Positions 8,952-18,118 of a DNA stretch of 64,000 bases are shown piece after piece. A model generated the notes under the pieces. That model did not search any database and was not told where the DNA came from. It was given only the letters and a program-made list of their open reading frames with translations. Made by a program: the position numbers and the translations under genes. Source of the DNA: Thermogemmatispora onikobensis (GTDB lineage: Bacteria; Chloroflexota; Ktedonobacteria; Ktedonobacterales; Ktedonobacteraceae). The stretch is from contig NZ_BDGT01000031.1 in the NCBI RefSeq assembly GCF_001748285.1, forward strand, positions 1 through 64,000, given 5' to 3'. Each line of letters starts with the position of its first letter. Position 1 is the stretch's first letter.

Positions 8952-11900
8952 ATGGTCTCATTGATTCGCTCAGATCGCGTGCTCGTCTTCGCTGATCCGG
9001 CCTATCCGCGGGCCTGCAGTCAGGCGCTGCTGCGTGAATTGCTGCCCGGCCCTTTTGAGATCTGCGATGCGGCTCAGCTAGCCCAGGCTCTGGAGAGCGC
9101 GCCGCGTCTCCTGGTCTCATTTCACGGTCCCTATTTCCCGAAAGCGGCCTGGAATGCTCTGCTGCGCTTTCTGGAGCGCGGGGGCAACCTGGCTATCTTC
9201 GGAGGTGTGCCCTTTGCCCGGCCTGTGACCGCTGCTGGTGAGGTAGAGCCGGAACAGGATGTCTATGCGCGCCAGCTCTGCCTCGGGCCGTTCTTCCCGG
9301 TCGACCTGGCGGCGAGCGGGGTCCAGGCGCACACGTTGCGCCTGGTGGCTGCCGCGGAGGCGCGCTTTCTGCAGAATTATGCCCTGCCATTGCCTGCCGA
9401 GCGCCCAGGACGCTTCTGGGCCTGTTATCCACGCCTGACGCAGACGTCCGACTATCCAGAAGAGATCGGCTCGGCGGGACCGTTCGACACACTGCTGCTG
9501 CCTCTGCTCTTCGCCGTCGCGGAGACGCCCGCTGGCGAGGAGCGGCTGGCGACGCCGGCCTTTGTGCTCGACCAGCTTGGGGGACGCTTTCAGGGTGGGC
9601 GCTGGCTGCTCTCGCTTTGGGAGCCTGACACTGCAGAGGATTGGCTGGCTCTGGCTGAGCCTGTGCGGCGTCTGCTGGCCCTGGCCCTGGAAGACCCTCT
9701 CTGCTTCGCCGTGCGTCCCGTCTTGGCCTGCTATCGGCCCGAAGAGGCGCCAGCACTGGTGGTGACGCTCCCTGAGCGGCTGACGCTGGAGCTGCGCATC
9801 ACGGTGACGCATGCGGATACTGGTGAGGTACTGCGGCGCTGGGAGTTCGAGGCTCCAGCCTCGCCGGTGCATTCCGAGCGCTATCTGCAGCTGGCGCCAG
9901 CGCCCAGGGCTGGCCTTTATCGTGTGCGTACCGAGTATCGGCCCAAGGGCGGCCAGTGGCTGGGCCAGGAGACGGGCTTTTGGATCTGGGATGAGGCGCT
10001 GGTGGAGGCGACACGCGGAAAACGCCTGGTGGCCGGACGCGACTATTTTTATCAGGGCCAGCGGCTCTTTCTGGTCTGTGGCACAACCTATATGGACAGC
10101 CGCGTGCAGCGCAAGTACTGGCGCCTGCCCAATCCAGCCCGTTGGGAGCGCGAGATGGCCGAGATGAAGGCCGCCGGCATCAATCTACTGCGCACTGGCC
10201 TCTGGACAGCCTGGCGCGAGGTAATGCCGGTGGCCGGGGTGCCGACGGAGTCTTTTCTGCGCGCGCTCGATGCCTTTGTGCTGACGGCCTGCCGTCACGA
10301 GCTGCAGGTGATCTTTACCTTCTTTGCCTTCTTCCCCCCTCTCTTCGATGGCCTGAACCCCTGGCTTGATCCGCGCTCGCTGGAGGCGCAGGAGCGCTTT
10401 CTCTCGCTGCTGGCCCGCCGCTATGCGCGCGTGGAGTTGCTGTCGTGGGACCTGATCAATGAGCCGAGCTTTGGTGATCCAGCTCGCGCCTTCGCTCAGC
10501 GTCCGTTGCCTAACTATGACCGCTACGAGCAGCAGGCTTTTGTGCAGTGGCTTAAGGAGCGCTACACGCTGGAACAGCTGCAGCTGCGCTGGCGCGAGAC
10601 ACCGGCAGAGCTACCTTCCTGGGAGCAGCTGCGCCTGCCGCGCGAGTCCGACTATTCAACGTCGGTGCGCGATACGGCGGCGCGTGCCATGCTGAAGGTG
10701 GCCGACTATACGCGCTTTTCGCAGGAGGCGTTTGTGGCCTGGGCGCGGCGCATGTATCGAGCCATTCGGGCCGCTGGCAGCCAGACCGTGATTGGCGTTG
10801 GCCAGGATGAGGCGGGAGCACGCATTGCGCCGCAGTTCTATGCCAGCGCTGTCGATTATACGACGACGCACCCCTGGTGGAATGTCGATGACCTGCTCTG
10901 GGATATGCTGCTCGACAAGACGCCGGAGCGCCCCAATCTGATCCAGGAGACGGGTGTGATGCTGGTGCGCGACCTCGATGGCCGCCCCTGGCGAACGGAG
11001 CAGGCCAGTGCCTGGCTGCTGGAGCGCAAGCTGATCATGGGCCTGATGGCTAATGGGGCCGGCCTGATCCAGTGGCTCTGGCATACCAATGCCTACATGA
11101 CCAGCGAGAATGAGAATAGCATTGGCCTGGTGCGCGCCGATGGCAGCGCCAAGCCGGAGCTGCTGGCCATGCGCGAGTTCTGTCGCCTGGTCCAGGCGCT
11201 GGAGGGCCAGCTGCAGGAGGCGCCGGAGCCGCCGGCGGTCTGGCTGGTGATCCCCTATAGCCAGTGGTTTGCACGCCCGGACCTGGGAGCCTTGCCGACG
11301 CGCCAGGCGGTGCGTGCATTGGCCTATGAGCTGGGCGTGATCCCGCAGCTTATTGGTGAGCCGCGCCTCTCGGAGCTGGCAACCATGCCCTATCGGCCCC
11401 AGGTGATCATCGTGCCCTCCCTGCAGCTCTGCGAACCGACGGCCTGGTTCGCTCTGCTCGAATATGTCCAGCGCGGCGGGACGGCCCTGGTGAGCGGCGT
11501 CATCGGTCACGATCTGCATCATTTGCTTTTTGATGCGCGCCTGGACGCTGGCGATGCTCTCCCGGAGCCAGAGCCGGTGGCTTCCTATGAGGAGCTGCTG
11601 CTTGAGGATGGGAACCGCTATCAGCTGAGCTTTACGCAGGAGAAGACGGGCTATGTGCACAAGGCTCACAATGAGCTGCGGGAGCTGCGGCTCGGTGCCG
11701 GACGCTTACTATGGGCTGGGGTGCCACTGGAGCTGGCCAGTGAACTGGAGCCGTTGGCGCGTCTCTATCGGCGTGTGCTGGGGAAAACGCCGTTGGAGCC
11801 GCGGCCCGAGGGATGGCGCCGGCCCTGGCTGCTAGTGCGTCGTCCCCTGAAGGAGGGGATGCTCGTGCTGGTGGCCTCCGAAGCTGGCAGTGAGCAGCGT

Positions 11901-12044
11901 CTCTCACTAGAGGAAGAGGGCCTGACGCTGGCAGTGGCTCCGCAGCGCGCGGGGGCTGTGCTGTGGCGTCCGGGGGAGCCACCCCGGCTTTTTGGGGGCC
12001 TGCGCCTTGTCGAGGCGGCTGCTCGTGAGGTGCCGAGGGGATAG
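8952..12044 (+). CDS. Large clan GH-A glycoside hydrolase (beta-mannosidase / beta-galactosidase-like)
   Basis: The 1030-aa protein has no signal peptide, so it is probably cytoplasmic. Residues 1-330 form an unassigned N-terminal region (LLVSFHGPYFP, GGNLAIFGG). A TIM barrel follows from about residue 360 (FYQGQRLFLVCGTTYMDSR). The predicted acid/base is Glu504 in SWDLINEPSF and the nucleophile is Glu666 in NLIQETGVM. The C-terminal 300 residues resemble the glutamine-amidotransferase-like and beta-sandwich parts of GH42-type enzymes (VIIVPSLQLCEP). The order of domains fits no single textbook family. Proximity to the LacI/mannanase pair suggests it finishes oligosaccharide breakdown. The substrate is inferred. 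Confidence 0.75.
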   Translation: MVSLIRSDRVLVFADPAYPRACSQALLRELLPGPFEICDAAQLAQALESAPRLLVSFHGPYFPKAAWNALLRFLERGGNLAIFGGVPFARPVTAAGEVEPEQDVYARQLCLGPFFPVDLAASGVQAHTLRLVAAAEARFLQNYALPLPAERPGRFWACYPRLTQTSDYPEEIGSAGPFDTLLLPLLFAVAETPAGEERLATPAFVLDQLGGRFQGGRWLLSLWEPDTAEDWLALAEPVRRLLALALEDPLCFAVRPVLACYRPEEAPALVVTLPERLTLELRITVTHADTGEVLRRWEFEAPASPVHSERYLQLAPAPRAGLYRVRTEYRPKGGQWLGQETGFWIWDEALVEATRGKRLVAGRDYFYQGQRLFLVCGTTYMDSRVQRKYWRLPNPARWEREMAEMKAAGINLLRTGLWTAWREVMPVAGVPTESFLRALDAFVLTACRHELQVIFTFFAFFPPLFDGLNPWLDPRSLEAQERFLSLLARRYARVELLSWDLINEPSFGDPARAFAQRPLPNYDRYEQQAFVQWLKERYTLEQLQLRWRETPAELPSWEQLRLPRESDYSTSVRDTAARAMLKVADYTRFSQEAFVAWARRMYRAIRAAGSQTVIGVGQDEAGARIAPQFYASAVDYTTTHPWWNVDDLLWDMLLDKTPERPNLIQETGVMLVRDLDGRPWRTEQASAWLLERKLIMGLMANGAGLIQWLWHTNAYMTSENENSIGLVRADGSAKPELLAMREFCRLVQALEGQLQEAPEPPAVWLVIPYSQWFARPDLGALPTRQAVRALAYELGVIPQLIGEPRLSELATMPYRPQVIIVPSLQLCEPTAWFALLEYVQRGGTALVSGVIGHDLHHLLFDARLDAGDALPEPEPVASYEELLLEDGNRYQLSFTQEKTGYVHKAHNELRELRLGAGRLLWAGVPLELASELEPLARLYRRVLGKTPLEPRPEGWRRPWLLVRRPLKEGMLVLVASEAGSEQRLSLEEEGLTLAVAPQRAGAVLWRPGEPPRLFGGLRLVEAAAREVPRG

Positions 12045-12109
12045 AGGATAGAGTGGGAACAGATCGCTAGCCGGGCATCTGCTTCCCCGCTGGCGCCAGC
12101 GGGCGGCTC
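12045..12109. other. Spacer after the large hydrolase
   Basis: Start of the 517-nt gap before the MFS gene. Only promoter and leader elements (12110-12561) are recognisable in the gap. Confidence 0.3.
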
Positions 12110-12138
12110 TGGACAGAGTCCATCTGTGCAGTTATAAT
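12110..12138 (+). promoter_or_regulatory. Strong promoter of the MFS transporter
   Basis: TGGACA (12110-12115), 17 nt, then TATAAT (12133-12138). The start codon it serves is at 12562, giving a leader of about 415 nt. Confidence 0.65.
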
Positions 12139-12145
12139 ATAACCA

Positions 12146-12561
12146 ATTGCATACCTTCGGAAAGGCATGCCCCTCAGACAGCGAGCGAAGTGGTGGTCTG
12201 CTCAGGCAGCTCGCCCAGATTGGTAAGAAGAGGCGAGACCGGACGTAGGTCCCTTGGCAGGACTAATCTGCTCTTCTCTGCAGGGGGAAGCTGGCCAGCC
12301 TCGTTGCTGTCCATACATGCCGGGAGAGGCATTGCAAGCGACAAAAGAATGAGAAGAAGCATGCCGTTGCCTCGTCGGGCCAGCAACGCTGCCGCCTGCC
12401 CTGTCGTTTGGTGCCGCGAAGGTGAGGCCACTGCTCTCTCTGGAGAGCGCACGGGGGCGCAGCAGGTGCGTCCTCGCCTATCGGACTGCGCTCTGCAGCT
12501 AGAGTCTTCCTCGATGCGAGAATGTCGCTGTTGATCCTGACTTCGCTTCAAGGAGGAATGC
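12146..12561 (+). other. Long untranslated leader of the MFS gene
   Basis: It opens with a compact hairpin (12149-12170: GCATACCTT, tetraloop, AAGGCATGC, one mismatch) and ends with AAGGAGG before the ATG. Frames inside it lack ribosome sites. It matches no riboswitch class that I recognise. Control by leader structure is possible, as is a simple long UTR. Confidence 0.35.
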
Positions 12562-13935
12562 ATGGCAACGGTCTCAGAGACGAGTCCCGTCACTGTACGC
12601 CGTATGGTGCCCATTCTGGCGGCCAGCACCGTCGGAACGGCCATTGAGTGGTACGATTTCTTCCTCTACGGCTTCCTCTCGGCGACGGTTTTCCCCAGGC
12701 TCTTCTTCCCGGAGCTGAACCCGGTTGCTGGGACAATCGCTTCCTTTACGACCAACTTCGTCGGATTCTTTGCACGTCCACTGGGTGGGGCCTTCTTCGG
12801 CTGGTTTGGCGATCGCGTGGGGCGGAAGTCAACGCTGATTGCGACGCTGTTGCTGATGGGGATCGCCACGGCGCTGATGGGCCTCTTGCCTGGCTATGAC
12901 CAGATTGGCCTGGCGGCCCCGTTGGTGCTCTCGGTACTGCGTTTCCTGCAGGGGGCTGGCGTTGGTGGCGAGTGGGGTGGCTCGGTCCTGCTCTCAATGG
13001 AGTATGGCGATGATCGCCGCCGCGGCTTCTGGATGAGCTGGCCACAGACTGGCGTGCCACTGGGGCTGGCCCTGGCGGCTATTGCCGTCCTGAGCTTTCA
13101 GGCCATTTTCCCTGGTGAGGCCTTTTTAGCGATCGGCTGGCGCATTCCCTTCCTGCTGAGTTTGCTGCTGATCCTGGTCGGCCTTTACATCCGCCTGCGC
13201 ATTCTGGAGACGCCGGCTTTTCGTCGTGTCAAGGAGACGGGGCGCATTGCTCATGTGCCGCTGGTGGAGGTCTTCCGCCATTACTGGCGCGAGATCATCC
13301 TCTCGGCTCTGGTGCGCTCGGCTGAGCAGGCGCCGTTCTATCTCTTCACGACTTTCGTTCTCTCCTATGGCTCCAAGACGCTCAAGGTTGATTCCAGCGT
13401 TCTCTATGCTGGCCTGATCATCTCGGCGGTTTGCAGTTTGATCCTGATGCCGACCTGGAGTCATCTCTCGGATCGCTTCGGGCGCAAGCGCTGGTACATG
13501 ATTGGCTGCGTCTTGATGGCCCTCTATGCTTTTCCGTACTTCCTGCTGCTGGAGACGCGCCTGCCGGTGGTGGTCCTGCTGGCGATGATCCTCTCGATCA
13601 GCTTCTGCCATGACTGGCTCTACGGTCCGCAGGCGGCCTTGATTTCGGAGCGCTTTGGAACGCGGCTGCGCTACAGTGGGGCCTCACTCGGCTACCAGCT
13701 TGCTTCGATTACGGCGGGCGGCCCGGCGCCGATCCTGGCGACCTGGCTAGTGGCCAATACGCATACCTGGCTGGGGAATGGGGCGCCGTCCTTTACGCTG
13801 ATTGCCGTCTTCATCATCTTTATGGCCGTGGTCTCCTTTATCTCGACGGCCCTGATCGGGCGTGAGCTGGCCGGTCAGGCTGCTGTAGAAGAGGTGGGGG
13901 GCGAGGGGACGGCGCTGGCGCCGCAGGCGCAGTAA
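12562..13935 (+). CDS. MFS transporter, metabolite:H+ symporter family
   Basis: The 457-aa protein has 12 predicted membrane helices. It carries the family hallmarks: IEWYDFFLYGFLSATVFPRLFFP in helix 1, the loop 2-3 motif GGAFFGWFGDRVGRKSTL, FLQGAGVGGEWGG in helix 4, and a second LSDRFGRKRWY in the 8-9 loop. These place it with the MHS group (ProP, ShiA, KgtP). Members import organic acids, betaine or shikimate with protons. The exact substrate cannot be told. The ATG has AAGGAGGA upstream. It is a single-gene unit with a promoter at 12110 and a terminator at 14018. Confidence 0.9.
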   Translation: MATVSETSPVTVRRMVPILAASTVGTAIEWYDFFLYGFLSATVFPRLFFPELNPVAGTIASFTTNFVGFFARPLGGAFFGWFGDRVGRKSTLIATLLLMGIATALMGLLPGYDQIGLAAPLVLSVLRFLQGAGVGGEWGGSVLLSMEYGDDRRRGFWMSWPQTGVPLGLALAAIAVLSFQAIFPGEAFLAIGWRIPFLLSLLLILVGLYIRLRILETPAFRRVKETGRIAHVPLVEVFRHYWREIILSALVRSAEQAPFYLFTTFVLSYGSKTLKVDSSVLYAGLIISAVCSLILMPTWSHLSDRFGRKRWYMIGCVLMALYAFPYFLLLETRLPVVVLLAMILSISFCHDWLYGPQAALISERFGTRLRYSGASLGYQLASITAGGPAPILATWLVANTHTWLGNGAPSFTLIAVFIIFMAVVSFISTALIGRELAGQAAVEEVGGEGTALAPQAQ

Positions 13936-14017
13936 GTCTGGCCAGGTCCTGGTCCTGCTCTCGGCCTGCTCAGGCCGCTTCTTCTGCCTCGGGGAGGGGG
14001 AGAGGGGGCCATTACGG

Positions 14018-14060
14018 GGCGGGTCCCGTCAGCAGCGCTGTCTGCGGAGCGGGGCCCGCC
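14018..14060. terminator. Hairpin between convergent MFS and lycopene cyclase genes
   Basis: GGCGGGTCCCG (14018-14028) pairs with CGGGGCCCGCC (14050-14060) with one G-T pair. TCTTCTCTT follows. It lies just after the MFS stop and before the end of the facing operon. Confidence 0.6.
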
Positions 14061-14087
14061 TCTTCTCTTGCTCTTGCTTGTGCCGCG

Positions 14088-14444
14088 TCAGTGGACGGGG
14101 GTCTCTGCCTCGGGCCTGGGTGGCGAACCGGGGGGAGTGAGGGAGGCGGGCAGCAGGAGAACGAAGCCCTGAGCGATCATGGCCGCCGTCAGGAAGTAGA
14201 AGAGGGCTTCCTCCAGGGGAACGTTGCCGAGAGTGAGGCCGAGGGTCAGAGCGGGCTGGAAGAACCAGATATGTTGAGCGATCGCCAGGCTATCGGCCAG
14301 CGTCAGGTAGCTGCCGACCAGAAGCACTGCCCAGGGCCAACGTCGGCGCCAGGCCCAGAGTTTGCGCCAGCCGAGGAGCCATTGCAGGGCCAAAATAGGC
14401 AGCGCCCAGACCAGTAGGAAGAGCAGATAGGTCGTGTGGGCCAT
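14088..14444 (-). CDS. crtYd: Lycopene cyclase subunit, CrtYd-type
   Basis: Small integral membrane protein (118 aa, three hydrophobic segments) with the lycopene cyclase domain motif NVPLEEALFYFLTAAM at residues 74-89. In Actinobacteria and some archaea such a polypeptide pairs with a second one to cyclise the ends of lycopene or related carotenoids. It lies 6 nt downstream of the partner subunit gene, so they form an operon. Residues 100-118 are a Pro-rich hydrophilic tail. Specificity for beta or epsilon rings, or for C50 substrates, cannot be read. Confidence 0.8.
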   Translation of the reverse strand: MAHTTYLLFLLVWALPILALQWLLGWRKLWAWRRRWPWAVLLVGSYLTLADSLAIAQHIWFFQPALTLGLTLGNVPLEEALFYFLTAAMIAQGFVLLLPASLTPPGSPPRPEAETPVH

Positions 14445-14450
14445 ACTTGC

Positions 14451-14834
14451 TCAGGCTCCCTTCTTGTTGTTGGCTGGCTCTCTCTGTGGAACCTTCCGTC
14501 CGGGGACCCTCCGCCTGGGACCAGGACCAGGGTCAGGGGGCAAGAGAGCAAAAAGCAGGAGGGTGGTCAGCAGGGTCTCTAGCAGAGCGAAGAGATATTC
14601 TTCAAGCGGGATGAGCCAGAGGCGCAGGCCCCAGGTCTGGGTGGGGGACCAGTTCCAGATGCCCCGCGCGACGGCGGCATGATCCCAGGGGGCCATAGCA
14701 AGCAGGACGATGCCGCCGAGCAGCGCTGTGACCAGCCAGTAGTAGCGTCGACAGAGCAGTCGTCGACGCAACAGAAGCGCCAGTAAGGCGCAAGGTGCAA
14801 GCAAGAACAGTGCCAGAAAGCCAGCGTAGGTCAT
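14451..14834 (-). CDS. crtYc: Lycopene cyclase subunit, CrtYc-type
   Basis: The 127-aa membrane protein has three hydrophobic segments and the conserved IPLEEYLFALLETLLTTLLL near residues 75-94, the same PxEE motif seen in its neighbour. It should form the other half of a heterodimeric lycopene cyclase. GGGAGAG precedes the ATG. The last 25 residues are basic (RRRVPGRKVPQREPANNKKGA) and probably cytoplasmic. No phytoene synthase or desaturase is present in this window, so the rest of the carotenoid pathway must lie elsewhere. Confidence 0.8.
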   Translation of the reverse strand: MTYAGFLALFLLAPCALLALLLRRRLLCRRYYWLVTALLGGIVLLAMAPWDHAAVARGIWNWSPTQTWGLRLWLIPLEEYLFALLETLLTTLLLFALLPPDPGPGPRRRVPGRKVPQREPANNKKGA

Positions 14835-15379
14835 TAAAGATCTCTCCCAAAAGATGTGTTGGACCCATCTTGAAACCAGTAGCGACGTTCAACTGCCGAG
14901 AGATCTCGCTCATAGAACCTCTCCCTGATAAGGACGCGCGCCGCACTCTTGTCTGACCCTCTGCCAGCCACAACGCGCTGGTGAGCCGGGCTCCTGTTGC
15001 TGTCTGAAGATGAGCTGACTCCATCTTTCTCTCTTCGTGGCCGGCTGAGGATTTCCATCGTTCTGGTAGAGCAGTGATGGAGCACGAGAAGGATGGGGCC
15101 GCTGCCATGCTTCCTGTGGCTCCTGGCAGTGCAGAGATGCGCCGATTGGTCGATGGGCCGCTCTGCCTGCTGCTACTCTTGCGCGACATTGATTGCACTG
15201 CACGGAGGGACAGATCGACGCGATGCATACTCCTCTTCCTGTGGCTCCCGCTCATCCAGTAAGGGGAGGGGAGCCAATTGAGCCTGTTCGGGCTTTTCTT
15301 GGGAATGTTGGTGCTTGTTGCCAGCTCCGAGATCGGGGGCGAGGGGCGCTGTCAAGATGTGAGCCGGAAGGAGGCTGCC
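14835..15379. other. Divergent intergenic region without a clear gene
   Basis: 545 nt between the divergent crtYc and COG4705 genes. Several overlapping short frames on both strands lack ribosome sites and conserved features. An in-frame upstream TTG at 15278 with GGGGAGGGGAG before it could extend the COG4705 gene by 34 residues. I see no repeat or RNA gene. Confidence 0.4.
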
Positions 15380-16222
15380 GTGTCTGACAGGCGCCCTTCT
15401 CCGTTGGGAGTCCATCCTGCCAGGCAGGCGCCACCTTCGCCTTCTCCTGCGCTCTCACCCCGGCAATGGCAGCCGCTGCTCGTCAAGGTACCGGAGATCA
15501 CAGTCTATTTCTGGGTGATCAAGCTCCTGACGACGGCCCTGGGGGAATCGACCTCGGACTTTCTGGTTTACCAGATCAATCCCTATGTGGCGGTGGGCCT
15601 GGGCTGTTTAGGGCTGGTGGCGACCGTGATCTTGCAGCTCTGGCTGCGGCGCTATGTCGCCTGGGTCTACTGGTTGGCGGCCTTGATGGTGGCGGTCTTT
15701 GGAACGATGGCCGCCGATGTCTTGCATGTGGTGCTGGGTGTCTCATATGTGGTCTCGACGGTCCTTTTTTCGGCGGCTCTGGCGGTGATCTTCGTGGCCT
15801 GGTATGTGTCTGAGCACACGCTCTCGATCCACAGCGTCTATCGCGGGCGCCGTGAGCTGTTCTACTGGGCGGCGGTGATCGCTACTTTTGCCCTCGGAAC
15901 AGCGGCAGGCGACCTGACGGCAGCTACCCTGAATCTCGGTTACTTCCCCTCGATTCTGCTCTTCGCGGTCCTCTTTGCGCTGCCCGCCTTGGGCTACTGG
16001 TTGCTCCGCTTCAATGCGATCGCAGCCTTCTGGTGGGCCTATATTGTGACCAGGCCCCTGGGCGCTTCGATTGCGGACTGGCTGGGCAAGCCGTATCTGG
16101 GCGGCCTGGGTTTCGGCGACGACAAGGTCTCGCTGGTCTTGCTGATCTTGCTGGTGCTGTTTGTGGCTTATGTGAGTGTCACGCGCCGCGATGTGCAGGA
16201 CCGCCCTGCCGAGACGCGCTGA
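15380..16222 (+). CDS. COG4705-type multi-pass membrane protein
   Basis: The 280-aa product has about eight hydrophobic helices. It carries an internally repeated signature: KLLTTALGESTSDFLV, VIATFALGTAAGDLTA and IVTRPLGASIADWLG. This triplicated T/R-x-L-G-x-S/A-x-x-D pattern is typical of the uncharacterised COG4705 membrane-anchored family. The start is placed at GTG 15380 because GGAAGGAGG stands 5 nt upstream. A TTG at 15278 is the alternative. The N-terminal 30 residues are Pro- and Ser-rich and probably cytoplasmic. Function is unknown; repeated Asp-containing helices could line a transport path. Confidence 0.8.
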   Translation: MSDRRPSPLGVHPARQAPPSPSPALSPRQWQPLLVKVPEITVYFWVIKLLTTALGESTSDFLVYQINPYVAVGLGCLGLVATVILQLWLRRYVAWVYWLAALMVAVFGTMAADVLHVVLGVSYVVSTVLFSAALAVIFVAWYVSEHTLSIHSVYRGRRELFYWAAVIATFALGTAAGDLTAATLNLGYFPSILLFAVLFALPALGYWLLRFNAIAAFWWAYIVTRPLGASIADWLGKPYLGGLGFGDDKVSLVLLILLVLFVAYVSVTRRDVQDRPAETR

Positions 16223-16293
16223 CTGCCTGGCTTATGACTGGTTGACTGCAAGCGGCAGGGACTGGCCTTCACCGGGTCGGACAAGATCATGCT

Positions 16294-16340
16294 GGGTGCC
16301 CTACCACCTTCAGCGGCGGGTGGCGGGGCACCCTGTTTTT
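16294..16340 (+). terminator. Rho-independent terminator after the COG4705 gene
   Basis: GGGTGCCC plus CCACC pairs with GGGTGG plus GGGCACCC, followed by TGTTTTT. The rest of the 405-nt gap to 16628 shows no gene. Confidence 0.75.
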
Positions 16341-16627
16341 GGCTGCCTCTTTGGCGGCAGGTCTGGCTTGCTGACTGGCGCTCGGTAGTGGGCTTCTCTC
16401 ATCAGTGGGGGCGCGTGCCGCTCTCTTGGGGATGATGCTGGCTCTGCTGCCGTTGCTGGATGAGGTTCTGCGTAGGTCATCGAGATGCCCCCCTCTGTTT
16501 AGCTCCAATTCAGGTCTTTCAGGTATACCTTCTATAACGAAGAGTCAGTCAGTCACGCCTGAGCAGAGTCTCCGTAGTATTCACTCATGCCCTGACTCCT
16601 ATGGAAGGGGCAGAGAGGGGGGAGCCG

Positions 16628-17980
16628 ATGAACTGCATAAAGATGAGGGGCAGCGCGCAGCCTTTGCAGCTCTTCTTGCTGGTGACGGTTGTCCTGCTCC
16701 TGGCGTTGGGGGCCTGTGGTGGCCAGCCAGCGCCGTCGCGCGGAGGCGGAGAGAGGCAGAGTCTCCTTGGAAACAACGTATTGTATGTTGTGGATGGTTC
16801 ACCTTCCAGCCAAAGCAGCCAGCGCCTACTCGTGTTTGAGGCCGTGGGCAAGTCTTCTGGGAAGGTCTTGACCTTGCCCGTTGGGTTGATGTCGCAAGAT
16901 CACCACCGCCTCTATCGCGCGCTGGCAGGAGGAGGACAGACGAGGATCACAGTGGTTGATACACGCTCGGGGGAGACGCTGCGCTCGCTGACCATTGCCG
17001 GCAGCTACTCGACCGCGGACCTCGGCGCCGGCAAATCATTGCTCTCTGGCGATGGTCGCTGGCTTGTGTTGCGTGATCTCAGTACGCCAGCTCAGAGCAC
17101 CCGTCTCGCGCTGATCGATATGGTGGCGGGCAGGTTGGCAGCTACCATTAGCCTGAGCGGCGATTTCGATCTTGATGGCATTTCATCCCAAGGGCGCATC
17201 CTTTATCTGCTCGAATATCTTGATCGCGCCGCCTATCACTATAATGTGCGAGCATATGATGTGGCGGATGGCCGACTGCTGCCCCAGGTGATCGTTGACA
17301 AGAACGAGCCTGATGAGAAGATGCAGGGGCTTGCTCTGACCCGCCAACTGGCACCCAACGGAAAGGCCGCCTTTACCATCTACATCAATCCCGGGCAGAA
17401 TAAGGCCTTCATTCACGTTCTGCCCCTCACTGATCGGCTGGATGACCCGCTGCTGGCGCGCTGCGTCGATCTGCCGACCGGGACAGGTGCGCAGGCCAGG
17501 GCCTTGCTCCACTTCTATACGCTGGCTCTTTCGCAGGATGAGCAGACCCTGTACGCGGTCAATGCGGCCCTGGGGGTGATGGCAGTGGTTGATGTCAGGC
17601 TCGCGTATGATCCGAAGAGCGTGACGGGGGTGCCTGGGCCAAAGACCGAGCAATTCAGTCCTGGGCGCATGCAGCAGGCGGATGCCAAGGCCATGAGTCG
17701 CCAACTGGCCGGCGGGGCGGTGCTCTCACCTGATCAGCGGCGGCTCTACGTTGTTGGCCTGAAAGGCATCTGGGTTTTTGATCCTCAGCTGCCGGGCCTG
17801 CAAAGCGAGTATGTTCCCCAGCAAAGCTTCACTGGACTGACCATTGATGGGACGGGCAGGATGCTCTATGCTGTCAGTCCTACTGAGGGGATTATCCCCA
17901 TCGACCTCAGCAGCGGCGAGTCCCAGGCTCCGCTGAAAGTGCCGGCCAGGACTCCCTGGGCGATTGGTCGTCTTGATTGA
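16628..17980 (+). CDS. Lipoprotein with beta-propeller-like repeats
   Basis: The 450-aa product starts at the ATG 16628 with GGGGGGAG upstream. It has a lipoprotein signal, a hydrophobic run ending LLLALGAC with Cys as the lipid-modified residue, then a Gly/Ser-rich tether. The remaining 400 residues consist of repeated blades (TRITVVDTRSGETLRSLTI, LYVVGLKGIWVFDPQ, MLYAVSPTEGIIPIDLSSG). These resemble surface WD40/YVTN-like propellers. It is probably an outer-face binding or sensing protein. It lies about 140 nt upstream of a two-component pair and may feed it a signal, but this link is only positional. Confidence 0.75.
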   Translation: MNCIKMRGSAQPLQLFLLVTVVLLLALGACGGQPAPSRGGGERQSLLGNNVLYVVDGSPSSQSSQRLLVFEAVGKSSGKVLTLPVGLMSQDHHRLYRALAGGGQTRITVVDTRSGETLRSLTIAGSYSTADLGAGKSLLSGDGRWLVLRDLSTPAQSTRLALIDMVAGRLAATISLSGDFDLDGISSQGRILYLLEYLDRAAYHYNVRAYDVADGRLLPQVIVDKNEPDEKMQGLALTRQLAPNGKAAFTIYINPGQNKAFIHVLPLTDRLDDPLLARCVDLPTGTGAQARALLHFYTLALSQDEQTLYAVNAALGVMAVVDVRLAYDPKSVTGVPGPKTEQFSPGRMQQADAKAMSRQLAGGAVLSPDQRRLYVVGLKGIWVFDPQLPGLQSEYVPQQSFTGLTIDGTGRMLYAVSPTEGIIPIDLSSGESQAPLKVPARTPWAIGRLD

Positions 17981-18118
17981 TGAGCGGTTTGACGAGTGAT
18001 ACGAGTCAGGCTGGCTGTGGCGGGGGAACGGCCTGCGGTCTTCGGTTGGGGGCCGTGCCGTCTCGCTCCGCCGCGGCCCATGATCGAATCTGGGGGCCTT
18101 CCGGCCCCGCCAGGCAGG

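Noticed and set aside
10656-11669. 337-codon minus-strand frame
   Set aside because: Antisense shadow of the large hydrolase; His/Arg/Gln-rich low-complexity product and no ribosome site.
12174-12644. 156-codon minus-strand frame before the MFS gene
   Set aside because: It overlaps the MFS start and its promoter; no ribosome site or family signal.
15074-15262. 62-codon plus-strand frame in the crtYc/COG4705 gap
   Set aside because: No ribosome site, unremarkable composition, and alternative overlapping frames of the same length.
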